Below are positions 15,952 to 24,123 of a DNA stretch of 42,419 bases, one piece after another. Origin of the DNA: GCA-002712965 sp913048525 (GTDB lineage: Bacteria; Chloroflexota; Dehalococcoidia; Lucifugimonadales; UBA826); the NCBI GenBank assembly GCA_913048525.1, contig CAJWWP010000011.1:1-42419 (forward strand). Direction: 5' to 3'. Numbering within the stretch: the first letter of the stretch is position 1; the number at the start of each line of letters is the position of its first letter. Made by a program: the position numbers and the translations under genes. The notes beneath the pieces were generated by a model that did no database searches, was not told the origin of the DNA, and saw only the letters and a list, made by a program, of their open reading frames with translations.

Positions 15952-17372
15952 TCTGGTTCTGGTTCTGGTTCCAAATCTAAAAAAAATGATCTGACTTTCT
16001 CAGCCTCGTGGGTTCCCATTTCCTTCCTGCCATAACATACCTGAATAAAAGAATGAGTAATCTCAAATACAGCTTCATATCTAAAAACAGTAGACAGTAA
16101 TTTCACCATCTCAGCTGGAGTCGAATCAATAGTCCTTTCGATTCCCTTTCTGCTCCCTTTATCAAGCATACGGTAATAGTGTTGGAGTACCGACTTCGTA
16201 TCTTCATTTATACCCTCGGGCAGGTTAAAAACTTTGGATCCAGCTGAGGACTTACTCAGGGATGGCAAAAGCCCTCTGGCCAATCGCAAGAAATCCTTTA
16301 AAGGGTCAATTTTTTCAGGACTAATTACACGGTCAGATTCGAGAGGTTTCCTAAGCCATCTAACTCTTCTCGAGAAGGCAAATCCAAGAATTGCAACCAG
16401 CAAAAAAACTCCTAGTAAAATAATCGAGATTTCAAATATATCTGCAAAAATAGATGAATTATCTTCAACACCAGGTTGGGCAATTTGGAGAGCAGGCATG
16501 CCCAATTCGAATGATGCCCCCTGCCTACTCACATATTCCTCTGCAGAAATGGGATTTCCAAATATCCATAATAATCCCTTAATTAGATACTCTGCCAAAT
16601 ATGCGATTGGAATCACAACCACATAAATGAAAACCTTCCCTATCCATCCAATTACAATAGTTATTGGAGAGGCAATGGCCTCTAAGATTTCTGGTCTTAT
16701 AAAGCTGAAGAAAGCGCCAAACCCACCTATTAACGCGACCACTAACCCAATTACTTTTAGCCAAAACCTTCTACTAGCAATACTCCCAACCGATGGTCTA
16801 ATCCTTCCAACAGCTAGCCCAGAAAGGGAAAACACAAAGAAAAGAAGCATTAAAAATTTAAGCCCTAGGTTAGAGGGGTGGAAAGCATCCACTATCGCAC
16901 CTACAGCCAGTACTAATATTCCAACCCTAAAACTTCTCGAAAGGGATTCCAAAGGAAAATCGGTTCCGGAGGATAATCCTCCCTTCAACCACGAAAAGGC
17001 TGAGAATAAAAATCCAAGTACCAAAACCACTCCAACATCTCCATCAGAATATTCCCACTCACCGATCCCTTTAACCCAGCTAATAGAGAAAGCCGCTTGA
17101 TCTGGAATGTTCACGTATCCTACGGTGACATAAACCAGAATAGAACCAATCATTGCTTGTATAACAAACGCAATAAAGTTATTTATTCTGAGGAATGAAA
17201 TCCCCCGAGAACTGCACATAGAAGAGCCATATAGAATTACACAAGCTCCCCAGGGAATTGGACTATTTCCTACCCCTGCAAGGATTCCCAGCATGGAATA
17301 AATTACATATAGCCAAATACTTTCGGAAAAAATTAAAGCCGTGAATATTAACCTATCCTGAGACGAATTCAC
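15948..17372 (-). CDS. DUF4129 multi-pass membrane protein
   Basis: 474-aa membrane protein. Several hydrophobic segments fill residues 1-210, with another pair at about 215-265 and one near 315-335. A cytosolic C-terminal domain (about 375-474) has the DUF4129 pattern VLQHYYRMLDKG...TPAEMVKLL...CYGRKEM. Such proteins are almost always encoded with MoxR and DUF58 proteins, as here, and are thought to act in envelope or protein-complex maturation; function is not established. The GTG start overlaps the DUF58 gene by 20 nt and has GGAG 7 nt upstream. The extreme C-terminus EPEPEPD is encoded by a hexanucleotide repeat. Confidence 0.83.
   Translation of the reverse strand: MNSSQDRLIFTALIFSESIWLYVIYSMLGILAGVGNSPIPWGACVILYGSSMCSSRGISFLRINNFIAFVIQAMIGSILVYVTVGYVNIPDQAAFSISWVKGIGEWEYSDGDVGVVLVLGFLFSAFSWLKGGLSSGTDFPLESLSRSFRVGILVLAVGAIVDAFHPSNLGLKFLMLLFFVFSLSGLAVGRIRPSVGSIASRRFWLKVIGLVVALIGGFGAFFSFIRPEILEAIASPITIVIGWIGKVFIYVVVIPIAYLAEYLIKGLLWIFGNPISAEEYVSRQGASFELGMPALQIAQPGVEDNSSIFADIFEISIILLGVFLLVAILGFAFSRRVRWLRKPLESDRVISPEKIDPLKDFLRLARGLLPSLSKSSAGSKVFNLPEGINEDTKSVLQHYYRMLDKGSRKGIERTIDSTPAEMVKLLSTVFRYEAVFEITHSFIQVCYGRKEMGTHEAEKVRSFFLDLEPEPEPD
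15952..15971 (+). repeat. Hexanucleotide repeat (TCTGGT)3 at the end of the DUF4129 gene
   Basis: Three perfect TCTGGT units plus TC, encoding the alternating Glu-Pro tail of the minus-strand DUF4129 protein. Length changes by slippage would keep the frame and only vary the number of Glu-Pro pairs. Confidence 0.75.
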
Positions 17373-18588
17373 TTTCTTGCTCCATGGACTTGAAATATGG
17401 TCCTATCTCGTAAAGCAAAACTCCCTCGGGCAAAATAGGGCAACTATCATCCGCTACGTAGAGAACAACTATTTTGTAACCCGTTTGGTGTAGTCGAGTA
17501 ATAATCCCAATAAAGTCTTCGGTCATCATTGCGACGGTTATCACTAGAGTTGAACCAGTTGGAAAAGTTTTAGAACTCGTAGAAAGATTTTCAGTCATTG
17601 ACCCCATTGGAAGAGGCCTAATGGTTGCCAATACCTCCAATATAATCATTAACTGATCAACAGAACTTGAAGCAGGAATATCCATAGGCCTATCTGAAAG
17701 AATAGGTGTTCCATTTGAGAAAAGACCCATCGAGTAGCCTTTTTCTGCACAATAGGAAGCTACAGAAGATGCGGCCGTGATAATCCTCTCTAGATTTGCC
17801 ACCGAATACCCCTCCCAAAAACGAAGGGTTGTTTCAATAGCTACAATCAAAATGACCGTGTGCGAAGAGCTCGGTTCAAATGTCCTGACTTTAAGGGTCG
17901 TTGACCGAGCAGTCGACTTCCAGTCAATAGTTTTCATGGGGTCTCCATCCTGGTAATCCCTTATACCAGATGGTCTCGAAGGGTCATGAAATATGCGAAT
18001 TCCATTTTCTACTTCACCCAGTGGGCGCAATTCAGGTAAGCCGATATTTGGAAGGGATACTACAGTGGGATAGACCAGCACATAATCGTCAGAGTCTCGT
18101 CTTTCAAAACAATCAAACAACCCAAACACATCACCGCTGGCTATGGAACTTGGCCCCAACTTGAAATATCCCCTTTTTGTTCCCGTTAACGTATATTCCC
18201 ACTTAACTTTTTCGTACCAAGCTAAAGAGGTTGAGTGTCTCATGTTCGTAGTCTTGGGATTAGGGCTATATAACAGCTCTATACCAGTGATTTCCAGGTC
18301 TTCGGGAATCTCATCATCAATGTCTATTCTGGAAAGTGGAATAGGTTTCATATTTGAAAGTTCTATCGTAAGAGAAACAGATTCTCCTTTGAAAATCCTG
18401 TTTTGAGTCATAATACGTTTGTATTTCAGCTCTCGGAGTGACAACTCGTTCCAGACCCAAGAAATCCCGGCGACAAGAAGACCCATTACACCCAAACCAA
18501 TTACGAGGGATCTTCCTGAAAAAATACCTATGAATATTAGGAGAATGAATATCCCAATCCACCAGTCATGCCAAACTCTCTTAAACAC
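17353..18588 (-). CDS. DUF58 domain protein
   Basis: 411-aa protein with two N-terminal transmembrane helices (about 9-45), an extracytoplasmic-type beta domain, then the DUF58 core. The core signature GIRDYQDGDPMKTIDWKSTA spans about residues 212-231. The rest forms a von Willebrand A-like fold (HTVILIVAIET) usually binding partners of the MoxR ATPase. It lies 48 nt after the MoxR gene and overlaps the DUF4129 gene by 20 nt. Starts at GTG without a strong Shine-Dalgarno. Role in envelope or complex assembly is family-level inference. Confidence 0.88.
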   Translation of the reverse strand: MFKRVWHDWWIGIFILLIFIGIFSGRSLVIGLGVMGLLVAGISWVWNELSLRELKYKRIMTQNRIFKGESVSLTIELSNMKPIPLSRIDIDDEIPEDLEITGIELLYSPNPKTTNMRHSTSLAWYEKVKWEYTLTGTKRGYFKLGPSSIASGDVFGLFDCFERRDSDDYVLVYPTVVSLPNIGLPELRPLGEVENGIRIFHDPSRPSGIRDYQDGDPMKTIDWKSTARSTTLKVRTFEPSSSHTVILIVAIETTLRFWEGYSVANLERIITAASSVASYCAEKGYSMGLFSNGTPILSDRPMDIPASSSVDQLMIILEVLATIRPLPMGSMTENLSTSSKTFPTGSTLVITVAMMTEDFIGIITRLHQTGYKIVVLYVADDSCPILPEGVLLYEIGPYFKSMEQESEFVSG

Positions 18589-18636
18589 TTTGACAGACCC
18601 ACATTACTGCAGAGAATAAATAAGCGTAAAGATATA

Positions 18637-19593
18637 TCACTCCCTTTCAATTGGTACAGGGACGGACGAGAGTATATCTGCAACAATGGAGGACTGTGAG
18701 TACCCTCGTAATCTACTGTTTGAAGTAGGGATAATTCTGTGCGCTAACACAGGTTCTGCTAAATATTTCACATCATCAGGGATTACAAAATCCCTACCAG
18801 ATATTGCGGCCTGCGCCTGGGATGCTCTAAAAAGGGCAATAGAAGATCGTGGACTCCCACCTAAAGTTACTCTTTCGTTTTCGCGACTTATCCTGATTAT
18901 GTTCATTACATATCTTCGCATCTCATCTTCAACGGTAACGTTAGAAACTTCAGCCTGAAGAGCTAGTAACTGCTTTGTATCTATTGCCGGCTTTTGGTCA
19001 GGAAGGTTCTCTTTTGCAGAAAACCTTAAAACTATAGCCTCCTCTTCCTCCATTGAGGGGTATCCCATAGCAAGTCTTAGCATAAACCTGTCAAGTTGAG
19101 CTTCAGGAAGCGGGAACGTCCCCTCCATATCAATAGGATTTTGAGTAGCAATGACAGTAAAGGGTTCTGGAAGCAACCTGGTTTCTCCATCAAGGGTAAC
19201 CTGACCTTCTTGCATGGCTTCCAGAAGAGACGATTGAGTTCTAGGTGTGGCACGATTAATTTCATCGGCTAACACAATCTGGCTGAAAACCGGCCCCTTC
19301 CGAAATTCAAATTCGTGTTTTTTCTGATTAAACCAATTAATACCCAACACGTCTGACGGCATCAAATCAGGTGTAAATTGTATCCGGCCGAAGGTGCATT
19401 CGAGGGCCCCAGCTAATGCCCTAGCAAGAGTGGTTTTTCCTATCCCCGGTACATCTTCCGCCAAGATATGCCCTTTACACAAAACCGCGACAATGGCTAA
19501 ATCCACGACATTTTTTTTACCGACTACTACGCTATTTATGCTGGCTCTAATTTTATCAATCGAATCCTGAAAAAAAGAAGTCGGCAAATTCAT
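18637..19593 (-). CDS. MoxR-family AAA+ ATPase
   Basis: 318-aa AAA+ chaperone-like ATPase. Walker A VPGIGKTT occupies 48-55, Walker B IVLADEINRA 106-115 with D110/E111, followed by the MoxR-typical TPRTQSSLLEAMQEGQVT, sensor 1 VIATQNP and a lid domain at the C-terminus. MoxR proteins remodel or activate targets, typically with a DUF58 (vWA-like) adaptor; both DUF58 and DUF4129 genes follow in the same operon. GGTGGGGAG runs directly into the ATG, an unusually tight Shine-Dalgarno spacing. Divergent from tRNA-Gln, with 150 nt between them. Confidence 0.9.
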   Translation of the reverse strand: MNLPTSFFQDSIDKIRASINSVVVGKKNVVDLAIVAVLCKGHILAEDVPGIGKTTLARALAGALECTFGRIQFTPDLMPSDVLGINWFNQKKHEFEFRKGPVFSQIVLADEINRATPRTQSSLLEAMQEGQVTLDGETRLLPEPFTVIATQNPIDMEGTFPLPEAQLDRFMLRLAMGYPSMEEEEAIVLRFSAKENLPDQKPAIDTKQLLALQAEVSNVTVEDEMRRYVMNIIRISRENERVTLGGSPRSSIALFRASQAQAAISGRDFVIPDDVKYLAEPVLAHRIIPTSNSRLRGYSQSSIVADILSSVPVPIERE

Positions 19594-19720
19594 CTCCCCA
19601 CCATAAAAGATGATAAAAATTATTAGTTAGTAACGGCGCCTAAAATCGACACTGGATGCTAAGTATATAAGACTACAAACAAACCATACCTTTACACAAT
19701 ACGTTGAGTCTAAAATGCTC

Positions 19721-19726
19721 TATACT
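19721..19726 (+). promoter_or_regulatory. Possible -10 element for tRNA-Gln
   Basis: TATACT stands 18 nt before the mature tRNA 5' end. No good -35 is at 16-18 nt; TTGAGT is 11 nt away and TTTACA 24 nt away, so the assignment is tentative. Confidence 0.35.
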
Positions 19727-19743
19727 GAATTACTGTTGGTTAA

Positions 19744-19817
19744 TGCCCGGTGGTGTAGTGGTAGCACTAAGGACTTTGAATCCTTCGACCCAGGTTCGAA
19801 TCCTGGCCGGGCAGCCA
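19744..19817 (+). tRNA. trnQ: tRNA-Gln (anticodon TTG), 3' CCA encoded
   Basis: Full cloverleaf can be drawn by hand. The 7-bp acceptor stem pairs TGCCCGG with CCGGGCA, the D stem is GTG/CAC, and the anticodon stem AAGGA/TCCTT encloses the loop CTTTGAA (anticodon TTG). The T arm pairs CCAGG with CCTGG around TTCGAAT. Discriminator G at 19814 is followed by a genomically encoded CCA (19815-19817). It reads Gln CAA, and CAG by wobble. The gene ends 10 nt before the convergent enoyl-CoA hydratase stop. Confidence 0.97.
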
Positions 19818-19826
19818 ACACATTAT

Positions 19827-20528
19827 CTACCTCATAGACAACGTTTCAGCTAATCTTTTTTCTAGTTTCAGACCTGCCTGCAAAGGCAAATCTAATCCCA
19901 ATAAAACAGATTTTCTCGCAAGAAAAAGCGCGCATTCATCGTATCCAGAAAGTAGTTTGGATACTGACAAGCATTCGTCTAATAGTTCTGAAGTGCCAAC
20001 CACCCTGTCCACCAGTCCTATCTTCCTTGCCTCTTCCACTTTCATCACTCTATTACTCAATATAAATTCTAAAGTGCGAGACGTCCCAATTAGGCGTGGC
20101 AAAGTTTGAGTGCCGCCCGCCGCCGGAACCATACCAAGAGCTACCTCAGGCATACGAAAAACGCAATTATCAGCAGCTATGCGCACATCACAGAGAGAAG
20201 CGATTTCAATGCCTGATCCAATTACATATCCGTGAAGTGCCGCCACTAAAGGCTTTGGCTGAGTGTGAAAAAGCCCCCATAAGTCCCTTTCCCATCTCAC
20301 TGACCGTGCAATAACCTGTGAAGGAGCCGTACCAAATTCCGTTAAGTCTGCTCCCGCACAAAAGCCTCGTTCTCCAGATCCCCTCAAAATAGCCACTTTA
20401 GCATTTGGATCATCTTTTAGGAGATTAAGTGTCTCGTAAAGCTCATCCCTCATTTGAACAGAAAACGCATTTATATGAGAAGGACGATTCAAAGTAATAA
20501 TCGCTATATCGTCAGAGCATTCATACAA
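19827..20528 (-). CDS. Enoyl-CoA hydratase/isomerase family protein
   Basis: 233-aa crotonase-fold enzyme likely to hydrate 2-enoyl-CoA in beta-oxidation. Oxyanion-hole segment GFCAGADL is at 55-62. Both catalytic glutamates are kept: E128 in MPEVALG and E154 in TLEFIL (rat hydratase Glu144 and Glu164). GGTQTLPR follows at 138-145. The listed start is a TTG without a Shine-Dalgarno. AAAGGAGA stands further upstream and is better placed for an ATT codon at 20544-20546, so the true N-terminus may be about six residues longer. Third gene of the operon with the PerM-type protein and a diverged paralog. Confidence 0.87.
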   Translation of the reverse strand: MYECSDDIAIITLNRPSHINAFSVQMRDELYETLNLLKDDPNAKVAILRGSGERGFCAGADLTEFGTAPSQVIARSVRWERDLWGLFHTQPKPLVAALHGYVIGSGIEIASLCDVRIAADNCVFRMPEVALGMVPAAGGTQTLPRLIGTSRTLEFILSNRVMKVEEARKIGLVDRVVGTSELLDECLSVSKLLSGYDECALFLARKSVLLGLDLPLQAGLKLEKRLAETLSMR

Positions 20529-20551
20529 AACAACAGGATTTTGAATACTAA

Positions 20552-21262
20552 TTAGTCTCCTTTAAAATTTGGGTCCCGCTTCTCCAAAAACGAATTTATC
20601 CCTTCAGTCCTATCCAAGGTACTTTGCAATATGACACTCATATCCGCCTCCAAATTCATGCCTTGACGCAAAGTCATGTCAACGCCAGTGTAAATCGCTT
20701 CCTTGAGATACTGGGCTGCCTTGGGCCCATGTGTGGAAATTTTTCCCGCTATACAATGAGCGTCCTTCAGAGGATCAGTAGCTGACACTCGGTGGACCAT
20801 ACCCATTTCAAGTGCCTCCGGTGCTTTGACAACTCTGCCAGTTAAGATAATTTCTAAAGCCCTGCCTTGCCCTACTATTCTAGGTAATCTTTGGGTGCCG
20901 CCGTCGGAAGGTATCACCCCCTGCATTACATGGGACATGGAGAATTTACTTTTTAAACCACAAATCCTTACATCACACGCCAAAATAAGCTCTAGACCAA
21001 GACCGTGGGCATTCTCAGAAATAACTCCCAAAATAGGTTGTTTTATCGCTGAGACAGAAGGCGCTAAGCTAAAGTTGTTTGCCGACGGGCTTGAAACAAA
21101 ATCGGAAGAAGAAGAGGTTAATATCACAACTCTAACGTCGGAATCCTGTGAGAGGGCAGCGCAACAGTCTTCGAACTCCCATTGAATAGAGTTATTCATA
21201 TTGCTATTGGGCAGCCTCAAAACCACTATCTTGCCATCGTTAAAACGTTCTATATTTATCAT
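20552..21262 (-). CDS. Diverged crotonase-fold protein (enoyl-CoA hydratase homologue missing Glu144)
   Basis: 236-aa crotonase-superfamily protein. The second half aligns well with hydratases (GVIPSDGGTQRLPRIVG, 115-131). However, the first catalytic glutamate is replaced by H111 (SHVMQG in place of PEVxLG), while the second is retained as E137 in ALEIIL. The first oxyanion-hole segment, usually GxCxGAD, reads FVSSPSAN (55-62), also abnormal. It should therefore not be a standard hydratase; isomerase, hydrolase, decarboxylase or a regulatory pseudoenzyme are options. It shares an ATGA overlap with the upstream membrane-protein gene, and its stop precedes the second, intact hydratase gene. 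Confidence 0.8.
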   Translation of the reverse strand: MINIERFNDGKIVVLRLPNSNMNNSIQWEFEDCCAALSQDSDVRVVILTSSSSDFVSSPSANNFSLAPSVSAIKQPILGVISENAHGLGLELILACDVRICGLKSKFSMSHVMQGVIPSDGGTQRLPRIVGQGRALEIILTGRVVKAPEALEMGMVHRVSATDPLKDAHCIAGKISTHGPKAAQYLKEAIYTGVDMTLRQGMNLEADMSVILQSTLDRTEGINSFLEKRDPNFKGD

Positions 21263-22422
21263 CTCGGCTGCACTGTAGAGTCCGTCACAGTTTCAGAGTT
21301 AGCTGCACTTCTAGTTGAGAGTACTTCATTTACCCCGTTATTCTTTTTTATATTGGAAAAATACACGATAAGCTCCTTTGTAGAAGCCGCTATCGGAGGT
21401 CCTAAAATCACTCCCCACAACCCACCAATTTCACTGCCTATCACAATGGAGACTAAAATCAACAATGGGTGAATTTTGATCGCAAAACTCTGAATCCTAG
21501 GAACCAAAAATGCTCCCTGCATTAGTTGAACTCCTCCGTAGAGCAACAAAACCCAAATAAACTTATCTGGAGAAGTTGAAAGTACGACCACTAAAGCAGG
21601 AATAAATCCAAGCCAGGCCCCTATTATGGGAATGAATTCAAACATCCCGGCCACTACTCCGAGGAGTATCGCGTAATCAATTCCGATCAAAATTAAACCA
21701 ATCGAGATGAAAAACCCAACTACAGCAGCAAGAGTCACTTGAGCTCTCACATATGCCCCAACTACACGATTCAAAATTCTTAGAACATACACTACATGTA
21801 TCTGAGAGTCGGCAGGGAAAATATCTACGAACGACTCTCGTACCTTCTCTCTGTCCTTCAACAAATAAAACACAAATATTGGGACTACAATTAGACCAAT
21901 AACAAGAGAAAAAGCGTGTACAGCGGCTACAGCAACCCGGCCAAGAAAACCCTGAAGGTAGGAGAGCACTATGTTCCCTAGGTTGTCTATAATCCACCCA
22001 ATGGCAGCGAGAATACCACCTATTTCTGATCGTAGCGGCTCAGGAATGCTGTTTGAGTATTCTTTATTCCAACCCTCCACGCTGTTTATAGCTTCGGTAA
22101 CAAACACTGGTAATTTACTAATGAGTTCTGTTGATTGAGCGAAAAGAGGCGGAACTATTAACAAAATTGCTCCTATCAACAAAATGATTGCCAGCAAATA
22201 AACTATGGCTATAGAAATGCCCCTGGATAGTTTTGGGTACAGAGTTTTTCCGGGTAAAACCTTTTCTACTATCCTTACGATAGGGTAAAGCAAGTAGGTC
22301 AAAACAATGCCAATTACAAACGGAAACAGAGCCCCTTTCACGAGATACAAAACAAATACAACGACCGCCGCTATAAAAATGTAAAGCGCAATTTTGGCAG
22401 ACTTTTCTAGTGATAGGCCCAT
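21259..22422 (-). CDS. AI-2E/PerM-family membrane transporter
   Basis: 387-aa polytopic protein with about seven to eight hydrophobic helices, the AI-2E transporter (PerM/TqsA/YtvI) architecture. The family segment VPIFVFYLLKDRE lies near 180-193, and the C-terminal part contains GVVAGMFEFIPIIGAWLG and GGLWGVILGPPIAA. Members export AI-2 or act as cation/proton antiporters; the cargo cannot be told from sequence. The last 20 residues are polar and cytosolic. The stop overlaps the next gene by 4 nt (ATGA). Coupling of a PerM-type protein to crotonases is not a known functional pairing. Confidence 0.87.
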   Translation of the reverse strand: MGLSLEKSAKIALYIFIAAVVVFVLYLVKGALFPFVIGIVLTYLLYPIVRIVEKVLPGKTLYPKLSRGISIAIVYLLAIILLIGAILLIVPPLFAQSTELISKLPVFVTEAINSVEGWNKEYSNSIPEPLRSEIGGILAAIGWIIDNLGNIVLSYLQGFLGRVAVAAVHAFSLVIGLIVVPIFVFYLLKDREKVRESFVDIFPADSQIHVVYVLRILNRVVGAYVRAQVTLAAVVGFFISIGLILIGIDYAILLGVVAGMFEFIPIIGAWLGFIPALVVVLSTSPDKFIWVLLLYGGVQLMQGAFLVPRIQSFAIKIHPLLILVSIVIGSEIGGLWGVILGPPIAASTKELIVYFSNIKKNNGVNEVLSTRSAANSETVTDSTVQPR

Positions 22423-22498
22423 AACTCTCCAACTTTATATGGAGTAAAACTGTGACGCTTACTGTGAAATATCAAGCACTCCATCCTATACAGACCCA

Positions 22499-22527
22499 AT
22501 TATGTAAAAGAGCGATGGGTTAAGCAA
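22499..22527 (-). promoter_or_regulatory. Possible promoter of the PerM-crotonase operon
   Basis: Minus-strand TTGCTT (22522-22527) and CATAAT (22499-22504) with 17-nt spacing, about 75 nt before the PerM-type start. The -10 is 5/6, the -35 only 3/6. Confidence 0.3.
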
Positions 22528-22572
22528 CAATACTGGACAAAATCGGTAGCGAAGTCAGGTATGAACCTAAAA

Positions 22573-23427
22573 TCATCCCTCTCTGAAACTATTAACTACT
22601 CCTCGACAAGGAATAGTAGATACCCCTTGAGACTCAACACTGAGTCCAGCCACAACTGAGGCAAAGTCAGATGCCTCCCGCAAATCTTCAGTCTCGAAGA
22701 ATCTTACTGCAAAAGCAGCAGCAAACACGTCTCCCGCTCCTGTTGGATCAATTTCTGCAACATTTATTGATTCTGACTTAAAGGTGAATTCGTCCGAATA
22801 AACTCGTGCGCCGTACTTTCCATTTGTAACAATCAACACCTTGGCAAGTTTTCTCCAATTGGCAATATCAGTTGGTTCATAAGCATCCTGCTCGGAGCAT
22901 ATAGCGACATCAATGTTAGGCAAAAGTTCCGCGCCATCCCATTTGTTCGCATAGACTCGTCCGTTTTCCCCTACTCGCCTAGTCCAGCCTTGAATAGAAG
23001 CCACAATCAATGAGTCTGGAAATAGGTCAATTATCTGGATTGGGATTTCATCAAGTAGTGGTGCAAGATGAAGTATAGGTACCCGGGTCCAAGCTTCTGG
23101 AAGCACTGATAGAGAGACAGGGTCGGCAATATCATGGGCGTACTGGATTCTGTTCCTTCGATCACTGGCACCGCTGTATATATTCTCGAATGTGGTAGTT
23201 AACCTTGAAACCGAGTATCGTACCGGACAGTTTTCAAGCTCGCTTGGGAAACTAAAATCTGGCGAGTAAGAGGTGAGTATCCCTGGCTTAAATCCTAGCC
23301 TATCCGCTGTAACTGACCCGTAATAAACAGCTCCCCCCGCAACATATCCAAAAGTAGAAATATCTTTAGCTATGTGCCCCACCGCCAGATATTGCACATC
23401 ATCCAGGCTTACGTTCCAAATCCCCAC
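22573..23427 (-). CDS. PfkB/ribokinase-family carbohydrate kinase
   Basis: 284-aa ribokinase-fold kinase. The catalytic base and anion hole are in DPTGAGDVFAAAF at about 242-254, and an N-terminal GHIAKD and AGGAVYYG (17-37) match the sugar-binding half. It is a little shorter than usual PfkB kinases (300-330 aa). Substrate cannot be assigned; adenosine, ribose or a fructose phosphate are possible. The GTG start directly follows the TAG stop of jag, so it depends on translation of that gene. It is the last gene of the rpmH-rnpA-yidD-yidC-jag operon, where a sugar kinase is not a standard member. Confidence 0.82.
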   Translation of the reverse strand: MGIWNVSLDDVQYLAVGHIAKDISTFGYVAGGAVYYGSVTADRLGFKPGILTSYSPDFSFPSELENCPVRYSVSRLTTTFENIYSGASDRRNRIQYAHDIADPVSLSVLPEAWTRVPILHLAPLLDEIPIQIIDLFPDSLIVASIQGWTRRVGENGRVYANKWDGAELLPNIDVAICSEQDAYEPTDIANWRKLAKVLIVTNGKYGARVYSDEFTFKSESINVAEIDPTGAGDVFAAAFAVRFFETEDLREASDFASVVAGLSVESQGVSTIPCRGVVNSFREG

Positions 23428-24123
23428 CTAACTGGGAAAGATCACAATCTTGCGGTCACTTCCTGAACCGGAGCTTTCTGTATATACACCACTTTCATCA
23501 GCCAAGAACATATGCACAAGACGTCTTTCGCGAGGGTTCATCGGTTCCAACTCTATCGACCGACCCGTCCTAACAACCCTCTGTGAAACTCTTTCTGCAA
23601 GATTGTGAAGAGATTGCTTTCTTCGATCATCGTATCCTTCCACATCAACCGATACGTTTGTTCTTTGACCCATATTTCGACTAACCAGGAACCTGACTAG
23701 AAATTGAAATGATCGGAGGGTTTCACCTTTTCGACCGATTAAAAGACCTGAGTCGTCCCCTTCAATCTCAAACAAGGGACCACCACCATCTTCGTTATCA
23801 GCTCGACGTAAATTAGAAGTAACGTCGACTCCCATAAATTCAATCAACTTATTGATGGTTTCTCTCCCATTTTCAATTACATCTCCCTGGGATATGGAGA
23901 CGTCTTCAGAAGAAGAGTCATCCAATACATTTTCTGAAGCCAAAACACCTTTCGAGATCCGGGTGACAACAACTTTCGCAGGCTCACTACCTATACCAAA
24001 AACACCAGACTTTCCTCTACTAACGACGTCTATTTCTACCTCGTCTCGCTCTGCGTCTAGTTCTCTTATGGCGATCTCGATCGCGTCTTCCACTGTTTTC
24101 CCCGTCATCTGTATTGAGTTCAT
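23428..24123 (-). CDS. jag: Jag/KhpB RNA-binding protein (SpoIIIJ-associated)
   Basis: 231-aa cytosolic RNA-binding protein encoded next to yidC in most bacteria and linked to envelope growth. It has a Jag_N domain (about 4-52, TGKTVEDAIEIAIREL and KSGVFGIGSEPAKV), an acidic linker, a KH domain with LLIGRKGETL (127-136), and an R3H domain with NPRERRLVHMFLAD (196-209). The ATG at 24123 is chosen: GAGGAG lies 10 nt upstream, whereas a GTG at 24132 would be only 1 nt from it. The first 34 codons overlap the end of yidC in another frame, so Jag_N and the YidC tail are encoded by the same bases. Confidence 0.92.
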   Translation of the reverse strand: MNSIQMTGKTVEDAIEIAIRELDAERDEVEIDVVSRGKSGVFGIGSEPAKVVVTRISKGVLASENVLDDSSSEDVSISQGDVIENGRETINKLIEFMGVDVTSNLRRADNEDGGGPLFEIEGDDSGLLIGRKGETLRSFQFLVRFLVSRNMGQRTNVSVDVEGYDDRRKQSLHNLAERVSQRVVRTGRSIELEPMNPRERRLVHMFLADESGVYTESSGSGSDRKIVIFPS

